A stretch of DNA of 64,000 bases from contig OU015566.1 of assembly GCA_907165135.1 (NCBI GenBank), positions 5,086,501 through 5,150,500 of the forward strand, given 5' to 3'. The translations under genes were made by a program, and so were the position numbers. Shown piece after piece: positions 11,575 to 22,386 of this stretch (position 1 is its first letter; each line of letters begins with the position of its first letter). The notes beneath the pieces were generated by a model. The model did no database searches and was not told where the DNA came from. It was given only the letters and a program-made list of their open reading frames with translations. The stretch is from Oikopleura dioica (Eukaryota > Chordata > Appendicularia > Copelata > Oikopleuridae).

Positions 11575-12278
11575 TTGCTTTTTTTCGAGCTCAAATTTTT
11601 CTCTTCCTTGATTTCAAAAATGATTTTCTGAACTCGTTCCTTCGCGAAAATGACCGCCATTTTGGCCCGTTTTTTTCTCTCTCTTTCTTGTATAATTTTA
11701 TGGCGGTGAGAAATCGAAAGCTCCTTGCTTGATTCAGCGCTAATCTCAAAGTGGTGCCTCGACTGCTGAATACGTAAATATTTGTTTGTCGCGATAACGC
11801 GTACTTTCAAAATCAGCAATCGTTATTTACCCTCCCAGATCTATCTAACACTATCGACAGATCTGACCATCTGAGCTTCAGAAAAGGACGGAAAATCGGG
11901 GACAGGAAAGAATTTTTATCGTCATTTTTTTCCAAATGTCACATTTGAAATGTGCCTTAATTTTTCAACAAAATACCCCTTTTTGACTCGAAAACCAATT
12001 GAAAGCGCGATTTTTTTAAGCAAAATGACCTGTTAAAATAGCCTTGTCTACTGGCGATAGTTCCACTACTGTACTTTAATAAAATATTCAAGTAGCTTCT
12101 TTATTTACGCACAGCTGTTCTTGGCAGTAGAAGGTGTGGCCAAATATTTCTTCTCTTTCTTTTATCTAATATTTATTTCAAGAAGACATCTAATTGATCA
12201 GCCAAAAATGAAATGGTCTTAGTCTTAGACTCTCAGACGAAAACAATTTTTTTAGAAAGGATTGAGTTTTATTTTCCT
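11575..12278. other. Intergenic, no supported gene
   Basis: Apart from the possible upstream exon near 11571-11658 on the minus strand, this stretch is AT-rich and stop-laden. No repeat family or RNA gene was recognised. Confidence 0.5.
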
Positions 12279-12842
12279 TCATTTTTCGGGGTGTTTTTCG
12301 AGTTCAAAAATAAGGAACTGAATATAAGCAGTTGCAGCTCTGAGAGTTTCGACTTTTGAAAGACGTTTTCTGGAGAGATTCGGGACCGTTTCGCGGAGAA
12401 TTTCAAATGCTTGATTCACGTTTCGGACTCTTTGTCGTTCACGTTCGTTTCTAGAGTTCTTTTTAAAGAAAAAAATTGAAGAAAGGAGCAATAACTCAAA
12501 TTTTTGTGAAATTTTTTTCTCTGAAATCTGATTGGCCCACTGGCTAGATGCGGAGATATGATTGGCTCGAGAAATTTGACCAAAATTTTGGTAAATTTTT
12601 CATAATTTTTGCCGATTTTCGCTGTTTTTCCGAAAAATGGTGGAAAATTGACCAAAATTTTGGTCAAATTGCCAGCCACTCAGATCTCCGCACCAAGCCA
12701 GTAAGCCAATCAGATTTCAGAGAAAAAAATTTTTTCGCAAAAATTTGAGCAATTTTTGCCTTTTCATCAAAATTTGAATTTTCAAGCCAAATTCTCACCT
12801 GATCTGGCTCTGTCGTTTTTGCGAAAAGTGTGAATAGTTCAT
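12279..12842 (-). CDS. Minimal bHLH transcription factor, two exons
   Basis: Exon 1 is 12799-12842 (ATG at 12842) and exon 2 is 12279-12450. The GT-AG junction restores an Arg codon and gives a protein of about 71 residues that is nearly all bHLH: basic region RNERERQRVRNVNQAF, loop PNLSRKRLSK, helix 2 VETLRAATAYIQFL. The RLSKVETLRAA string and basic region are closest to achaete-scute/Ptf1a class A factors, which dimerise with E proteins and bind E-boxes. There is no activation domain, so it may act mainly as a partner. The 348-nt intron is inflated by a foldback element (12519-12722). Confidence 0.82.
12519..12722. repeat. Foldback element in bHLH intron
   Basis: CTCTGAAATCTGATTGGC at the left and GCCAATCAGATTTCAGAG at the right are inverted. 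The interior also folds (GACCAAAATTTTGGT). A related end (GACCAATCAGATTTCAGAC) occurs near 20865-20885, so this is a family. Confidence 0.75.
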
Positions 12843-13036
12843 AACTTCCAGCTCTACTTTCGATTTTTTCGATCTAAAGCGAAAGTGGCGCTCAATCAAG
12901 TGAACTCAACAAGGCTGAAACGCCACTTGGAATCAATTGAAAATACAATGCCAATACTGCTCAATGCTCAATCCGAAAAAACAGCTTCTTCGCAACTCAA
13001 AATCGAACAAAAAGAGAACGAAAAAGAGGAGAAAAA

Positions 13037-13287
13037 ATGATTCTGCGTTTTGCTTTTCTTGTTTTTGCGGTTTTTGGCTATTGGCGCTCTCATAAACACG
13101 GGTAAGATTTTAAATAATAAACCTTCTCTGTTGAAAAAAAATTTTCAGTGACTCAACTGATCGAGATCATTTCCACTCCCTTCTTCAGCGAACGCGAGAA
13201 TGGTACACTTTCCGAATGCTGGTAAACGACCTGATCGACGAGGACGAATGGGGAATCATCAACAATAATCTTTTGATGCGAAAATAA
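13037..13287 (+). CDS. Small secreted or anchored protein, two exons
   Basis: Exon 1 (13037-13101) encodes MILRFAFLVFAVFGYWRSH, a strong signal peptide or signal anchor. A 47-nt GT-AG intron leads to exon 2 (13149-13287), whose product is charged with Trp and aromatic residues (REWYTFRMLVNDLIDEDEW). The total is about 67 residues. The stop codon TAA overlaps an AATAAA polyadenylation signal, typical of a very compact genome. No family was recognised. Confidence 0.65.
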
Positions 13288-13363
13288 ACCAATTTGTTAT
13301 TCGACTTTGTCTCTAGAATTGAAATTATTTTTTGAAAAATCAGAAAAGGGAGTTCAGTTTCTC

Positions 13364-15653
13364 ATGAATCAAACAAGCCCTCAACATCACAAGCAGCAGC
13401 CCTGGACACGGAAACCTGTGAACAGACCTGAGTAAGGACCCTTAATAAATAACTTAGAGGCAAGGAAGCCACTTAAACTTTGAACTCTTCGTTCTTTTGA
13501 AAAGTCTTTCAATACCCTGACACAGGTTTCTTACACGGGTTTCTGAGTCCAGCTGAAGCCGGATACCGGTGCTCAGGGTGGCTATTTTGGATTTGGGGGT
13601 TAGTTGGAATTGGATTGGATCCAATCCAATAACGTTTGGATGGAATTTGGATGGCCAGGGTACCGGATTTTGTTGGGTAAAATTGGGCAATTGGGGGAAA
13701 TTGGGGGAATCGGATCCAATAAAAAATATATCTTTAAACTATGCAAAGTAGGGTCATTTTCATGATAAAAATGAACAATTTCATATAAAAAAAATCATCG
13801 TTTTGGCTCTGTTGATCCTCCTTTCGGATAAAAACTTACTGTTTCCATTCTTTTCAAAGTACTAGAAGCCTTGGGAAAATTGGAAACCCAATTGGATCCA
13901 ATTGGAAATGGGGATTATTGGGGAATTGGGTAAAATTGGATTGGATTGGATTTTGGATGGATAGCTTTGACTCAAAATTTATTGGATGGAAATTGGATGG
14001 CCAGACCCCGAAATTTTGTCCAAAATAGCCACCCTGCCGGTGCTCCTGCACCAAAACCTTTTTCCGCTCCGGTACCGTCTTCGTCTTCAGAAGAAGAACC
14101 TGGATGCGTATGTTTTCGGTTTTTTTTTTCTTATGACTTTTTTTGAAAGGCAAAACAATTGGCTGCGGTCTGTTTCTTCTGGTTAATCTTTGGAGGTTTC
14201 CATCTTATCGGTTATTTATATTGTAAGCATAAAGATAATACGATACTATTCCATTAAAAAAATTCAGCGTTGGGAAAAAATTATAAAAATATATGCCAAG
14301 CAGCTGATCCTTTTATTCTTGAAGATGGAGTCAGTTATATTTTCAGGTAAAAGAGGCAATTTGGTATTTTTATTCTGAATTTCATTCTAGTCCACCAACT
14401 CACCCGACCTGCGAAAGATGCAGTACAGATGACCGTGGTGAACAAAATTGTTTTGATGACTGCTTTGTTTATTCTGATAATAGACACTGTCCATGTAAGT
14501 GCTCAAGGAAAAGGGGCGCCATGGAAATATGTCGCCGAATGCCGGCGACATTTTGCGACATTTAGGGACATTTTGTGACATTCAGCAAAATAAATCCACA
14601 TTCGACGACATTTTGCGACAAAACAAGCGTCGCCAAGAAAAAGGACTCACTTACATTCCCTTTCAAGTGACAATTAAATCGGAGCTTCACCAGATCAGCT
14701 ACGAGATCACTTGGATCGACATCGACCCAACCAACAATGGCGACAATGGCTGTGGCGATTATTTGTCTATCATCGGGTTCGACGAAAAAATCTGTGGATA
14801 CGGTGATGGATCAGAGCAGGGTTCGAAATTTGCTGTTCACTCAGAGTGAACAGAGTGAGCTGTTCACTGTTCACTGTTCTCTCTGTTCACTCTGAGAGTG
14901 AACAGTGAACAGCATTTTGAAAAGTAGAGTGAACAGCGAACTGTTCACTCTCTTCTCTCACCGGGTTTTGACAAATTCTAGAGCAGATTTGTTATTGTCG
15001 ACTCAAAATTCTAGCAGAAAATTGTGGTGGAAAAGCAACAATTTTGTTCTAGAATGTATTCTTCAAAAAAAATCATGACGAGAAAACACTTTACAGTAAT
15101 ATATATCGGAAGAGACGATTAATTATCCTCTCACTACTAAAAACGTCTCTTTTAAGACTTATTAATGTTTGTTAGCTTGAAAATAATCTAGTTTGACTTT
15201 TAAAATTTTGCAAAAAAAAAAATAATTTTTCCGGATTTCGGGCAGAGTGAACAGTTCACTCTGTTCACTCGAGTGAACAGTGAACAGGATTTTCAAATCG
15301 CTGTTCACTCTAGACTCTAGAGTCTAGAGTGAACAGTGAACTGCGTTATGAGAATGCTGTTAACTCCAGAGTGAACAGTGAACACGGGTTTTCGGCGGAT
15401 TTCGAACCCTGGATCAGAGACCGCAACGATGATGGATGAAATTCAAGTTCTCTGGAAGAGCGACTCTTCGCCAAATGAACATCATGAAGGATTCGAGCTC
15501 TTTGTCTGGTCTGAGGATCAGAAAGAACGATCTTCTGCTAATTTTGAGAAGATTCAAGCGTCAAAACTTCCGGAGGATCGACTCTCAGAAAAAGAAAAAA
15601 ATGAACTCAAGAAAAAAACAGAAAAACGATTCAAAAAAATTATTCGATACTGA
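13364..15653 (+). CDS. CUB-domain single-pass membrane protein, copy 1, carrying exonic insertions
   Basis: This is the first of three tandem paralogues. The order is a Pro/Ser-rich N-terminus (exon 13364-14107), a transmembrane exon (14150-14222, AAVCFFWLIFGGFHLIGYL), an ICQAADPFILEDG exon (14268-14346), a Cys-rich exon (14391-14494) and a CUB-like exon from 14668 to the stop at 15653. CUB hallmarks are CGDYLSIIGFDEKICGY, then IQVLW.SD.SPN and GFELFVW. N-in type II topology is inferred. The N-terminal exon carries a foldback repeat and a TIR element, and the CUB exon carries another. Cutting out each TIR element with one target copy leaves the frame open. Copies 2 and 3 have an intron near the second insertion site; copy 1 has none. 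Confidence 0.7.
13402..13552. repeat. AACCTGAGTCAGG-family foldback in CUB copy 1 exon 1
   Basis: The left end CTGGACACGGAAACCTGTG and the right end (reverse complement CTGGACTCAGAAACCCGTG) are inverted. It interrupts the His/Gln/Pro-rich start of the first CUB gene. No clear target duplication is visible. Confidence 0.65.
13574..14036. mobile_element. hAT-like MITE, family 1 copy A, TSD CCGGTGCT
   Basis: The 463-bp element has inverted ends CAGGGTGGCTATTTTGG / CCAAAATAGCCACCCTG and is flanked by perfect 8-bp direct repeats CCGGTGCT (13566-13573, 14037-14044). An 8-bp duplication and a CAGGG terminus are hAT hallmarks. The interior is rich in GGATTGGATCCAAT-type repeats and has no transposase. 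It sits inside the N-terminal coding exon of CUB copy 1. A second copy is at 40687. Confidence 0.92.
14817..15411. mobile_element. hAT-like MITE, family 2, TSD GATCAGAG
   Basis: The 595-bp element has ends CAGGGTTCGAAATT / ATTTCGAACCCTG and perfect 8-bp repeats GATCAGAG (14809-14816, 15412-15419). Both subterminal regions are built of GTGAACAGTGAAC and its inverse. It splits the CUB exon of copy 1 exactly at GDGSE|TATMMDE, and removal restores the frame seen in the paralogues. Confidence 0.92.
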
Positions 15654-15998
15654 TTTTTAAAACAATAAATAAAGCATCTCTTTTTCAAAATGATCAGTCA
15701 TCAAAAATCCAGTGTAGTTTTTATCCGCCCAGAAAGTTCGTAGACCGGAGATTATGTACAAAATCAACAAGGAAGTGATGATTCATCACTGATCAAGAAA
15801 TCTATAAAAACATCATCGATGCCAATTATAGAGCATATTTTCTTGGAGCCATAAGATGAATTCACTGTTTACGCTTTCGTTACTTGGCATCATTTTGGTA
15901 CCTCTTGTATTTAGTCAATTGATCATTTAATAAAGTCATTTTCTCTCTAGAATGAATAAAAATTGTTTGCAAAAAGCAAAAGGGGAATTTAGTTTAAA
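15654..15998 (+). other. Spacer between CUB copies with a 24-codon hydrophobic ORF
   Basis: It contains AATAAA signals after copy 1 and a tiny ORF from the ATG near 15856 (MNSLFTLSLLGIILVPLVFS and four more residues) followed by a polyA signal. The ORF looks like an isolated signal peptide, perhaps a remnant of a lost paralogue. There is no other support for it. Confidence 0.3.
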
Positions 15999-17955
15999 AT
16001 GTATCCAACAAGCAGCGCACCGCAATATCAGCAGCAGCAGCCGGCTTACGGAGCGCCTGATCCTTATGGTTTTGCTCCAGAAGCAGCCCCATCCTTGGCG
16101 CCACCGCAGCCACCAGCGCCAAGTACTTCTCAGCCAATGATCATCAACATTCAACAGAACGCGTCCGCCCCAGCTGCGCCATCTTACGGCGGCGCTCCTC
16201 CACCGCCACCGCCAGTGTCGAATCCCAACCCGGGCATTGGAAGCCGATCTAGTCGAGGAGGCGTTAGTTTTTTTCCACTTTTCCCTTTCTTTTCTTTTTC
16301 CTTTAGAAACAAGACATGGGGCAACCGGGAGAATAATTCTGTGCACAGAACTATTCTGTGGAAAACAGAATTATTCTCACGATAATACCCCCCCTTTCCG
16401 GGAGAATAATTCTGTGAAAAAAAATTTTTTTTGGCGAAAACAACTATTATTGTGCGAATGCAGAAGTTGTTTGCTGCCAAAAATGAGTCCCAGCGGTAGA
16501 AAAAGACTGCCCCTGCCAACCCAATGAGTTCTCTATCAGAAAATGCGCGCAAGGGCCGTAGGCCCGTAGCGTGCTTCATAGCTTCTTCGGTTCAGCTTCT
16601 ATTAACAAACTATCATTTTTATTGATTGTTTTTCGCTGCAAGATTCGAAGACCGACTGAAGTCAATCCTTTTCCACTCTTCGACATGAGTTCAAAAGTAT
16701 TATAAGCTATCTACGACATTATCAAAGTGAATTTTGCTAAGCTCAACACAGAATAGTTCTGTTTCAAACAGAATGGTTCTGTTTCAAACAGAATAGTTCT
16801 GTTTTTTCACAGAATAGTTCTGTTTCCACAGAATAGTTCTGTCCACAGAATTATTCTCCCGCCCAGCCCAAGACATGATCGCTGGAACCGTCATTTGCGT
16901 CTTGATAATTTTGTTCATTGGTCTTGGTGTTTTTATTGGTAGGAAAATAGCATCTTATGTTTTGATAATAGATTTGAGGAATGACACGTGACTATCAAGA
17001 CATTTGCCACGCGCCGGATCCGTTTATTCTCGAAGATGGAGTTAGCCTCATTCTCAGGTGAGATTTGATTGGCTGGAAAAGAAGATGAAAAAGTCAATCT
17101 TATTGGCTGAAAAGAAAGATACGGCATTTTCATTGGATGATTTGGTATTTTTTAGTCCTCCAACTCATCCTACCTGCGAACATTGCTCTACTGATGAGGA
17201 TGGCAATGAAAGTTGCTCGCCTGGCTGTTTCGTTTACGATGAAAACAAGAACTGTCCCTGTAAGAAATACAAAAAAAACAGCAATTCTATTCTTAATTCT
17301 AGTGACGATCAAATCTCAAAGCAACCAGATCCGCTACGAAATCAAAATGATCGATATCGACCCAACTCTTGCTCGGGCTCGAAAACCTGCGTAGAAACCT
17401 GCTTCAGGGTCACGCGCGGATTTTTGACAAGCCTAATATTCAGCACCATTATTCATGGACCATGAACAATATTTTACGCAGGTTTCTAAGCCCAGACACT
17501 AGCCTATGAGCCCTTCACCGGCTACTCTCCTGTTTATGGCTACGAAGAACCTCCGGGGTACAATGGAAACACTGACTATTGTGCCGATTACTTGTCAATC
17601 ATCGGATTCGACGAAAAAGTCTGTGGATATTCTGGAGTAAGTCATTTTTATAAAAAAACTCGACTAAGAAATAACAGTTATTCTTGCAAGAAATCGACCT
17701 CTTTTCTAGGGCGGATCAGAAATCGCAACGATGATGGATGAAATTCAAGTTCTCTGGAACAGCGACGACTCGCCAAATGACGATTATGAAGGATTCGAGC
17801 TTTGGGTCTGGTCTCAAAATCCAAATGATCGATCTTCGGCTCCTGTTGAAAAGATCCAGCCATCGAAGCTTGCAGAGGATCGACTTTCAGAAGAAGAAAG
17901 AACTGAATTGAAAAAAGAAGCGGAAAAACGATTCGGAAACATTGTTCGATACTGA
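15999..17955 (+). CDS. CUB-domain membrane protein, copy 2, with two insertions
   Basis: Exons are 15999-16262 (Pro/Gln-rich, with PPPPP and an INIQQNA motif), 16307-16938 (transmembrane exon split by an element), 16979-17057 (ICHAPDPFILEDG), 17156-17259 (Cys-rich), 17303-17636 (first half of CUB) and 17710-17955 (IQVLWNSDDSPN, GFELWVWS, then a charged C-terminal helix). After removal of 16319-16869 plus one target copy, the TM exon reads KQDMIAGTVICVLIILF in phase. A palindromic repeat at 17375-17493 also lies within the CUB exon. The protein is probably type II with an extracellular CUB domain for protein or glycan binding. Confidence 0.7.
16319..16869. mobile_element. MITE, family 3, TSD AAGACATG, in TM exon
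   Basis: The 551-bp element has ends GGGCAACCGGGAGAATAATT and the inverse AATTATTCTCCCGCCCAGCCC, with 8-bp repeats AAGACATG at 16311-16318 and 16870-16877. The interior repeats ACAGAATAGTTCTGT motifs. It breaks the transmembrane exon of CUB copy 2. Confidence 0.88.
17375..17493. repeat. AACCTGAGTCAGG-family foldback in CUB copy 2
   Basis: GGGCTCGAAAACCTGCGTAG at the left is inverted at the right as ACGCAGGTTTCTAAGCCC. It lies inside the exon encoding the start of the CUB domain and introduces stop codons there. Confidence 0.7.
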
Positions 17956-18098
17956 TTTTGAAAAAAAAAATAAAGTTGATTTTATAAATTCTTGATTCTT
18001 GATTTTTGATTGTTTTTGCAATTTGCAGTCAAGGATTTTCGCTCTCTAGAATGAATGTACAATTTTTTTAAAATAACAAATTTTTAGTTAGTTTCAAG

Positions 18099-19601
18099 AT
18101 GACCGGATCAGATTTGGAAAACGTAAAGATTTTTTCGTTGAAATCAAAAAGAACTTTTTTCTTTCAGAAACAATCAGAGGAGAAAGCAACACAAATCAAA
18201 GCATTCATTTGCATGGTCTTCTGTTCCCTTCTGATGGGTGTAACTGTTATTTCTATAGCGGATTTTGCTAGTAAAAGCGAATGATGAAAGCTTGCGTTAA
18301 GCTTGTTTTTAGACTCTTTTTGGGATGACCAATTTATTTGCAACGCACCTGATCCTTATGTTCTTGAAGATGGAGTTACACTCGTTCTCAGGTATGCTTC
18401 CGAATGAGACTAGACAGAGGGTGGTGGTCGAGAATGAGATTTCTTTTAACAAAATTAGCGCAGAAACTTTAATAAAAATGTTATTTCTTCTAATCGAAAA
18501 TGGGTTATAAAGGGTTGAAATAATGTGGGCGACTTGGTCTGAAAAATAATTTCAACGGAAAATTGTCGAAATTTATCGTCAAAGTGGTACTAAAATCGCG
18601 TTTTTCGTTAATTTTGAGAAATTTTTATCGATTTTTGTTCATTTTTGGCCCATTTCCGCGGCTTTTTCTGCCCAGAACATGATTTTGAAGCTAGAAAAAA
18701 TGCAAAAAAAATTATATGGCAAAAAATCAAGAATCATAGAAAAATCCTCGACCACCACTTATCCGGATGTGGAATTAAGTCTCTAAGACTAGTTAAGACC
18801 AAGACTAAGTATGAACAATAACCACTCTGCTCAGCTTAGTGATTTTTGGACTATCAAGTAAAATGCGGTATAAATACCTCACCTCAGCTCAATAAGCTCA
18901 GCTCAGGCCTGAAAAGGGTCTGCTCAGCTCAATGACCTCGGAAAATGGCCAGCTCAGCTCTATATTAAGTATTAAGGGCTCCAGCGTACCCGACATGCCA
19001 GGAATGCAGCCAGCAACATGTACCAGGCTCTTCATCTTCAAGTTCTTCATCGCAATCTTCACCTGGGGGTAACTTCGAGAGTGAGTGTGGACCTGGCTGC
19101 TACGTGTACCATGACGACAGGAACTGCCCCTGTAAGACTAAATCAGCGCAAAACATCTTTAGCTTAAATTCTAGTGACGATCAAATCTGAAACGGAACAG
19201 ATCACCTACAGGCTCAAATTCCTCGACGTCGATCCACTAAATGATTGTGGCGATTATTTATCAATTATTGGAAGAGAAGAGAATCTCTGCGGATACTACT
19301 CTGTAAGCTAAGCTGCCGATTAATAATTTATTAATAATAAAATTTGTCCTAGAGTAAATTGGAGATCGATACAATTGCGAATGAAATCCAAGTTCTCTGG
19401 AACAGCGACTCTATTCCGAATGACGATCATGAAGGATTCGAACTCTGGATCTGGTCTCGAGATCCGAATGAACGATCTTCTGGTCCTGCTTTTGAAAAGA
19501 TCCAACCTTCGAAGCTTGCAGAGGATCGACTTTCAGAAGAAGAAAGAGCGGATTTGAAAACAGAAGCAGAAAAACGATTCGAAAAAATTGTCCGATACTG
19601 A
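18099..19601 (+). CDS. CUB-domain membrane protein, copy 3, uninterrupted
   Basis: Six exons keep phase: 18099-18122 (very short cytoplasmic start MTGSDLEN), 18168-18270 (TM, IKAFICMVFCSLLMGVTVIS), 18313-18391 (ICNAPDPYVLEDG), 18985-19131 (Ser-rich Cys exon), 19175-19302 and 19353-19601 (CUB, CGDYLSII and IQVLWNSDSIPN). It lacks the long Pro-rich N-terminus of the other two copies and no mobile element lies in an exon. The 593-nt third intron holds a foldback element. This is the best template for reading the damaged paralogues. Confidence 0.8.
18421..18758. repeat. Foldback element in intron 3 of CUB copy 3
   Basis: GTGGTGGTCGAG (18421-18432) is inverted at 18747-18758 as CTCGACCACCAC. Downstream, 18870-18965, there are scattered CTCAGCTCA repeats. 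Confidence 0.65.
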
Positions 19602-19656
19602 TTTTTTCAAGCTTCATGCGCGGAATGTTTATTCAAAAATACAGCAAAAATCATCT

Positions 19657-21246
19657 TCAATCGTAAAACTCTTGGTCCGTTTCTGGAGTGTCAATCGTGA
19701 CATCTCCTGGCAAGCAATTTCCAAACTCGACGAGATCTCTTCCTTGGCAGCAAACTAAAGGTCCGTCCAAATCGTAGGTTTTTCCATTGCAACAGCTTCG
19801 GCGAAATCCATCTGATGTTTTTGCAGCGTATTTGAATCTAAAAAGATAAAATTTTAAGAAAAGTCGTAGTCAGAAACCTGCGTTAAAAACCTGAGTCTGG
19901 ATCCTGAAAAAGCAAGAAACCCGCATTATTGCTCACTCAGGACCCTGACTCAGGTTTTTTTAGGCAAATTGCTGAGTCAAGACCTGAGTAAAAACCTGAG
20001 TCAGGGATTCGAAAAAGCTTGAACAAGAAGATCCGCATTTTGAAATCCTGACTCAGGTTTTTACACAGGTTTTCGAACGCAACAGGAAGACAAGCCCTGT
20101 CCTTCTTTCTTACCTATTCGGATAATCGCCGCAACAGCGATTTTGAACAACTGGTTTTGTTGCGCTCGCTCCCAGCCGCGATTGAAAAGAAGAAGCAACG
20201 CAAGTTGATTTCTTATCGAATCCGCCCCAAGCGCCGTGGTTGAAAAGAGACCAGTTGAATTCAGCTTCGGAAAGGTCTTCGGCCAGCTTTTTGTCGCACT
20301 CGCAAATTGATCGTTTGCAACTGCCGAGTTCGTTTAGGCAGCTGATTGTTTTTTCTCCTGTTTCGGGATCTTCGGTGCCAGAAACGAGATAGGATCGATG
20401 TGTTCCATCGCAATCTTCTTGCTCTTTTTCTTTGACGAAATCTCTCTCGATGCAGCCATAACAACTGTGGAAGTTTTTGCAAGCCCGATCTAAGAATTCA
20501 AAATTTCCTACTAAAAACAAGAATTTTACCAATTTGATCGACTGGTTTTCCGAAGCCAGCGTCGAGGTCGAATTGAGCATTTGCGAAGCAGTAGCAGCCG
20601 TAGTAGATGAATTTGCCGACGAGGGGGATTTTTTGGAGGTAGAGGATTAAGGAGATCACGTGCTTGAATTTTCGGGCTTGGGCCATTCCGAGACCGGCAT
20701 AGCCTTGTTCTTTTGGCACTCCGAGGGCTTCGAGGAATTCGCCGGTTCTAGAAAATGGGTTGAATTTTTTGGCGTGGTGGCGGGAATCGGAAATTTTCGG
20801 CCGACAATTTGACTAAAATTTTTAAGAAATTTCGGACCAATCAAATTTCCGCTCTTGGCCGATAGACCAATCAGATTTCAGACAAAATTTCTTAAAATTT
20901 TTGTCAAAATTGTCGGCCGAAAATTGGCGAATCCTGATAATTTTGAAGAAAATAAGAACTTACGTTTGAACATTTTGCCCAGCGATGGTTTCCAACACCT
21001 TTTCGTAGCCCAAATCGCCGGAAGATTTGAGAATCATTTTGCCGAATAAATGCTGATCCACGAAATCCGCGATTGTCGCATTATTTTCGACGAATTTTTC
21101 AGAAGGAAAATCGTTTATGTCACCACTGAAGTTTTCTGCTTTTTCGGGGATGAAAAAATTTTTTGCTGAAAAGAACAAATTTCTAGGCCTTTCTTATCCC
21201 TTCCTGAAGCCACCAAGAGCGCTAGAATCTTCGGAATAATTTTCAT
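19657..21246 (-). CDS. Secreted phospholipase A2-like protein with Cys-rich tail
   Basis: Five minus-strand exons: 21204-21246 (signal peptide MKIIPKILALLVAS), 20964-21165, 20530-20747, 20114-20489 and 19657-19837. The PLA2 core is clear: YYGCYCFANAQ (calcium loop region) and PVDQIDRACKNFHSCYGC. The residue after the catalytic His, normally the calcium-binding Asp of the HD pair, is Ser here. The calcium loop is also longer than usual, so enzymatic activity is doubtful. The C-terminal exon has paired cysteines (CCNGKTYDLDGPLVCCQGR) like galaxin-type repeats. Intron 1 fits phase only with a GA-AG boundary. Introns 2 and 4 hold foldback elements. It is likely secreted. Confidence 0.75.
19871..20075. 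repeat. AACCTGAGTCAGG-family foldback in PLA2-like intron 4
   Basis: AGAAACCTGCGTTAAAAACC at the left and TTTTTACACAGGTTTTCG at the right are inverted, with inner CCTGACTCAGG and CCTGAGTCAGG copies. Confidence 0.7.
20792..20926. repeat. Foldback repeat in PLA2-like intron 2
   Basis: AAATTTTCGGCCGACAATTT is inverted as AAATTGTCGGCCGAAAATT, and CCAATCAAATTT/CCAATCAGATTT motifs in the centre link it to the element at 12519. Confidence 0.7.
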
Positions 21247-21359
21247 ACTAGCGTTTTTAGTCTCTTTTTTTAAGAAAAATGATTCAAACTGTACTTTTCG
21301 TACTTTTGAAAAAATCTCTTTTTTCGACAAAAAAAAATTGCAAGCAAAGTTTTCCACTG

Positions 21360-21941
21360 ATTTTTTTTTGAAAAGGTTCCATTAGATGGCGCTAGAGTTT
21401 GAAGCATCGGTTCGTTCAAATAAATTTTCTTGCATTTTCGGAAAGGCGAAAGTTTGGAAAAAGAAAATTATATTTGCTACGCTCCTAGCGCGATAAATCC
21501 TCGGAAAAGAGAGAAAATGAGTTTTGGGCTGTTTATTCAGATTTATCAATATTCAAGATTTGAGAAAGAAAAAAAAATTAGCTGAAAAGAGTCAAATTTC
21601 TAGAATTAATTTTGTTATTCTAATTGAGACTCATTTCGAATGAGATTTCACGATCGTATTTTTTCGATTCGAAAAATTCTTTCTCTATCTATTCTTTTTG
21701 AGTCAAAATCGATTCTTTAACGTTTTTTATTTCTAGTTTGACTTTAATGAAACCGATAAGAGTTGAATTTTCCAAATCGAAAATCAAGTAAAACTTTTTA
21801 CTTGAAATACGTTTTCATTGAAAACAAACAAAATCTGCTTATTTCTGTTCTAGCAACTTAAAAATCGTGAATCTTAAAGGCTTAAAAAAGTCGACGAAGA
21901 TCGAGATTCTTGAGCTCAATAAAAACATTTTTAAAAAAGCG
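21360..21941. repeat. Half copy of the TTTCTAGTTTGA palindrome family
   Basis: The 21600-21880 part resembles one arm of the large palindrome at 31900-32400, in the order TTTTTTCGATTCGAAAAATTC, TTTCTAGTTTGA, AAAACAAACA and TGTTCTAG. There is no gene in this stretch. Confidence 0.55.
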
Positions 21942-22013
21942 AGGTCCTACCGAGATTTGAACTCGGATCGCTGGATTCAGAGTCCAGAGTGCTAACCGTT
22001 ACACCATAAGACC
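21942..22013 (-). tRNA. tRNA-Gln (anticodon CTG)
   Basis: The reverse strand reads GGTCTTATGGTGTAACGG.. with an intact 7-bp acceptor stem, D arm, anticodon loop CTCTGAA (anticodon CTG, decoding CAG), T arm with GTTCAAATC and discriminator base. It is 72 nt with no intron, and closely follows the animal tRNA-Gln consensus. A T-rich run needed for Pol III termination lies just past the 3' end (21930s). Confidence 0.95.
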
Positions 22014-22105
22014 ACCTGCCCTCGGGCTACTGCCTTAATTATTTAAAACATATAATATGTTACATATTAATTAATTATTTGAACCCAGACTCAGTTTTTC
22101 TGCGG

Positions 22106-22386
22106 GGTGGTGTCTGGAATCGACAAAAAAAAATTCGACAGCGCAAGCCCGATTTGAAAATTTTTTATGAAATTTCGACAGGAAAAATCGCAAAATTTTC
22201 ATTTTGTGATCCCTTTCATTTTTGATTGACTGGGTTAAAGAGGGATCAGTTTGTGTTTCATTTTTGTTTCGCGAAAAAAAATTGTCGAAATTTTCTGGTC
22301 GACAGCCGAAGCCCGATTTGGAAATTTTTTATGGTATTTCGACAAAATTTTTTGTCAGGATTTTTTTGTCGACTCCAGACACCACC
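22106..22386. repeat. Foldback element with GGTGGTGTCTGG ends
   Basis: GGTGGTGTCTGG at 22106 is inverted as CCAGACACCACC ending at 22386. Inner GCCCGATTTG..AAATTTTTTATG units are repeated. It is 281 bp, with no convincing target duplication. Confidence 0.75.

Noticed and set aside
15856-15930. 24-codon hydrophobic ORF as a gene
   Set aside because: Only a signal-peptide-like stretch followed by a stop; kept as a note in the spacer entry.
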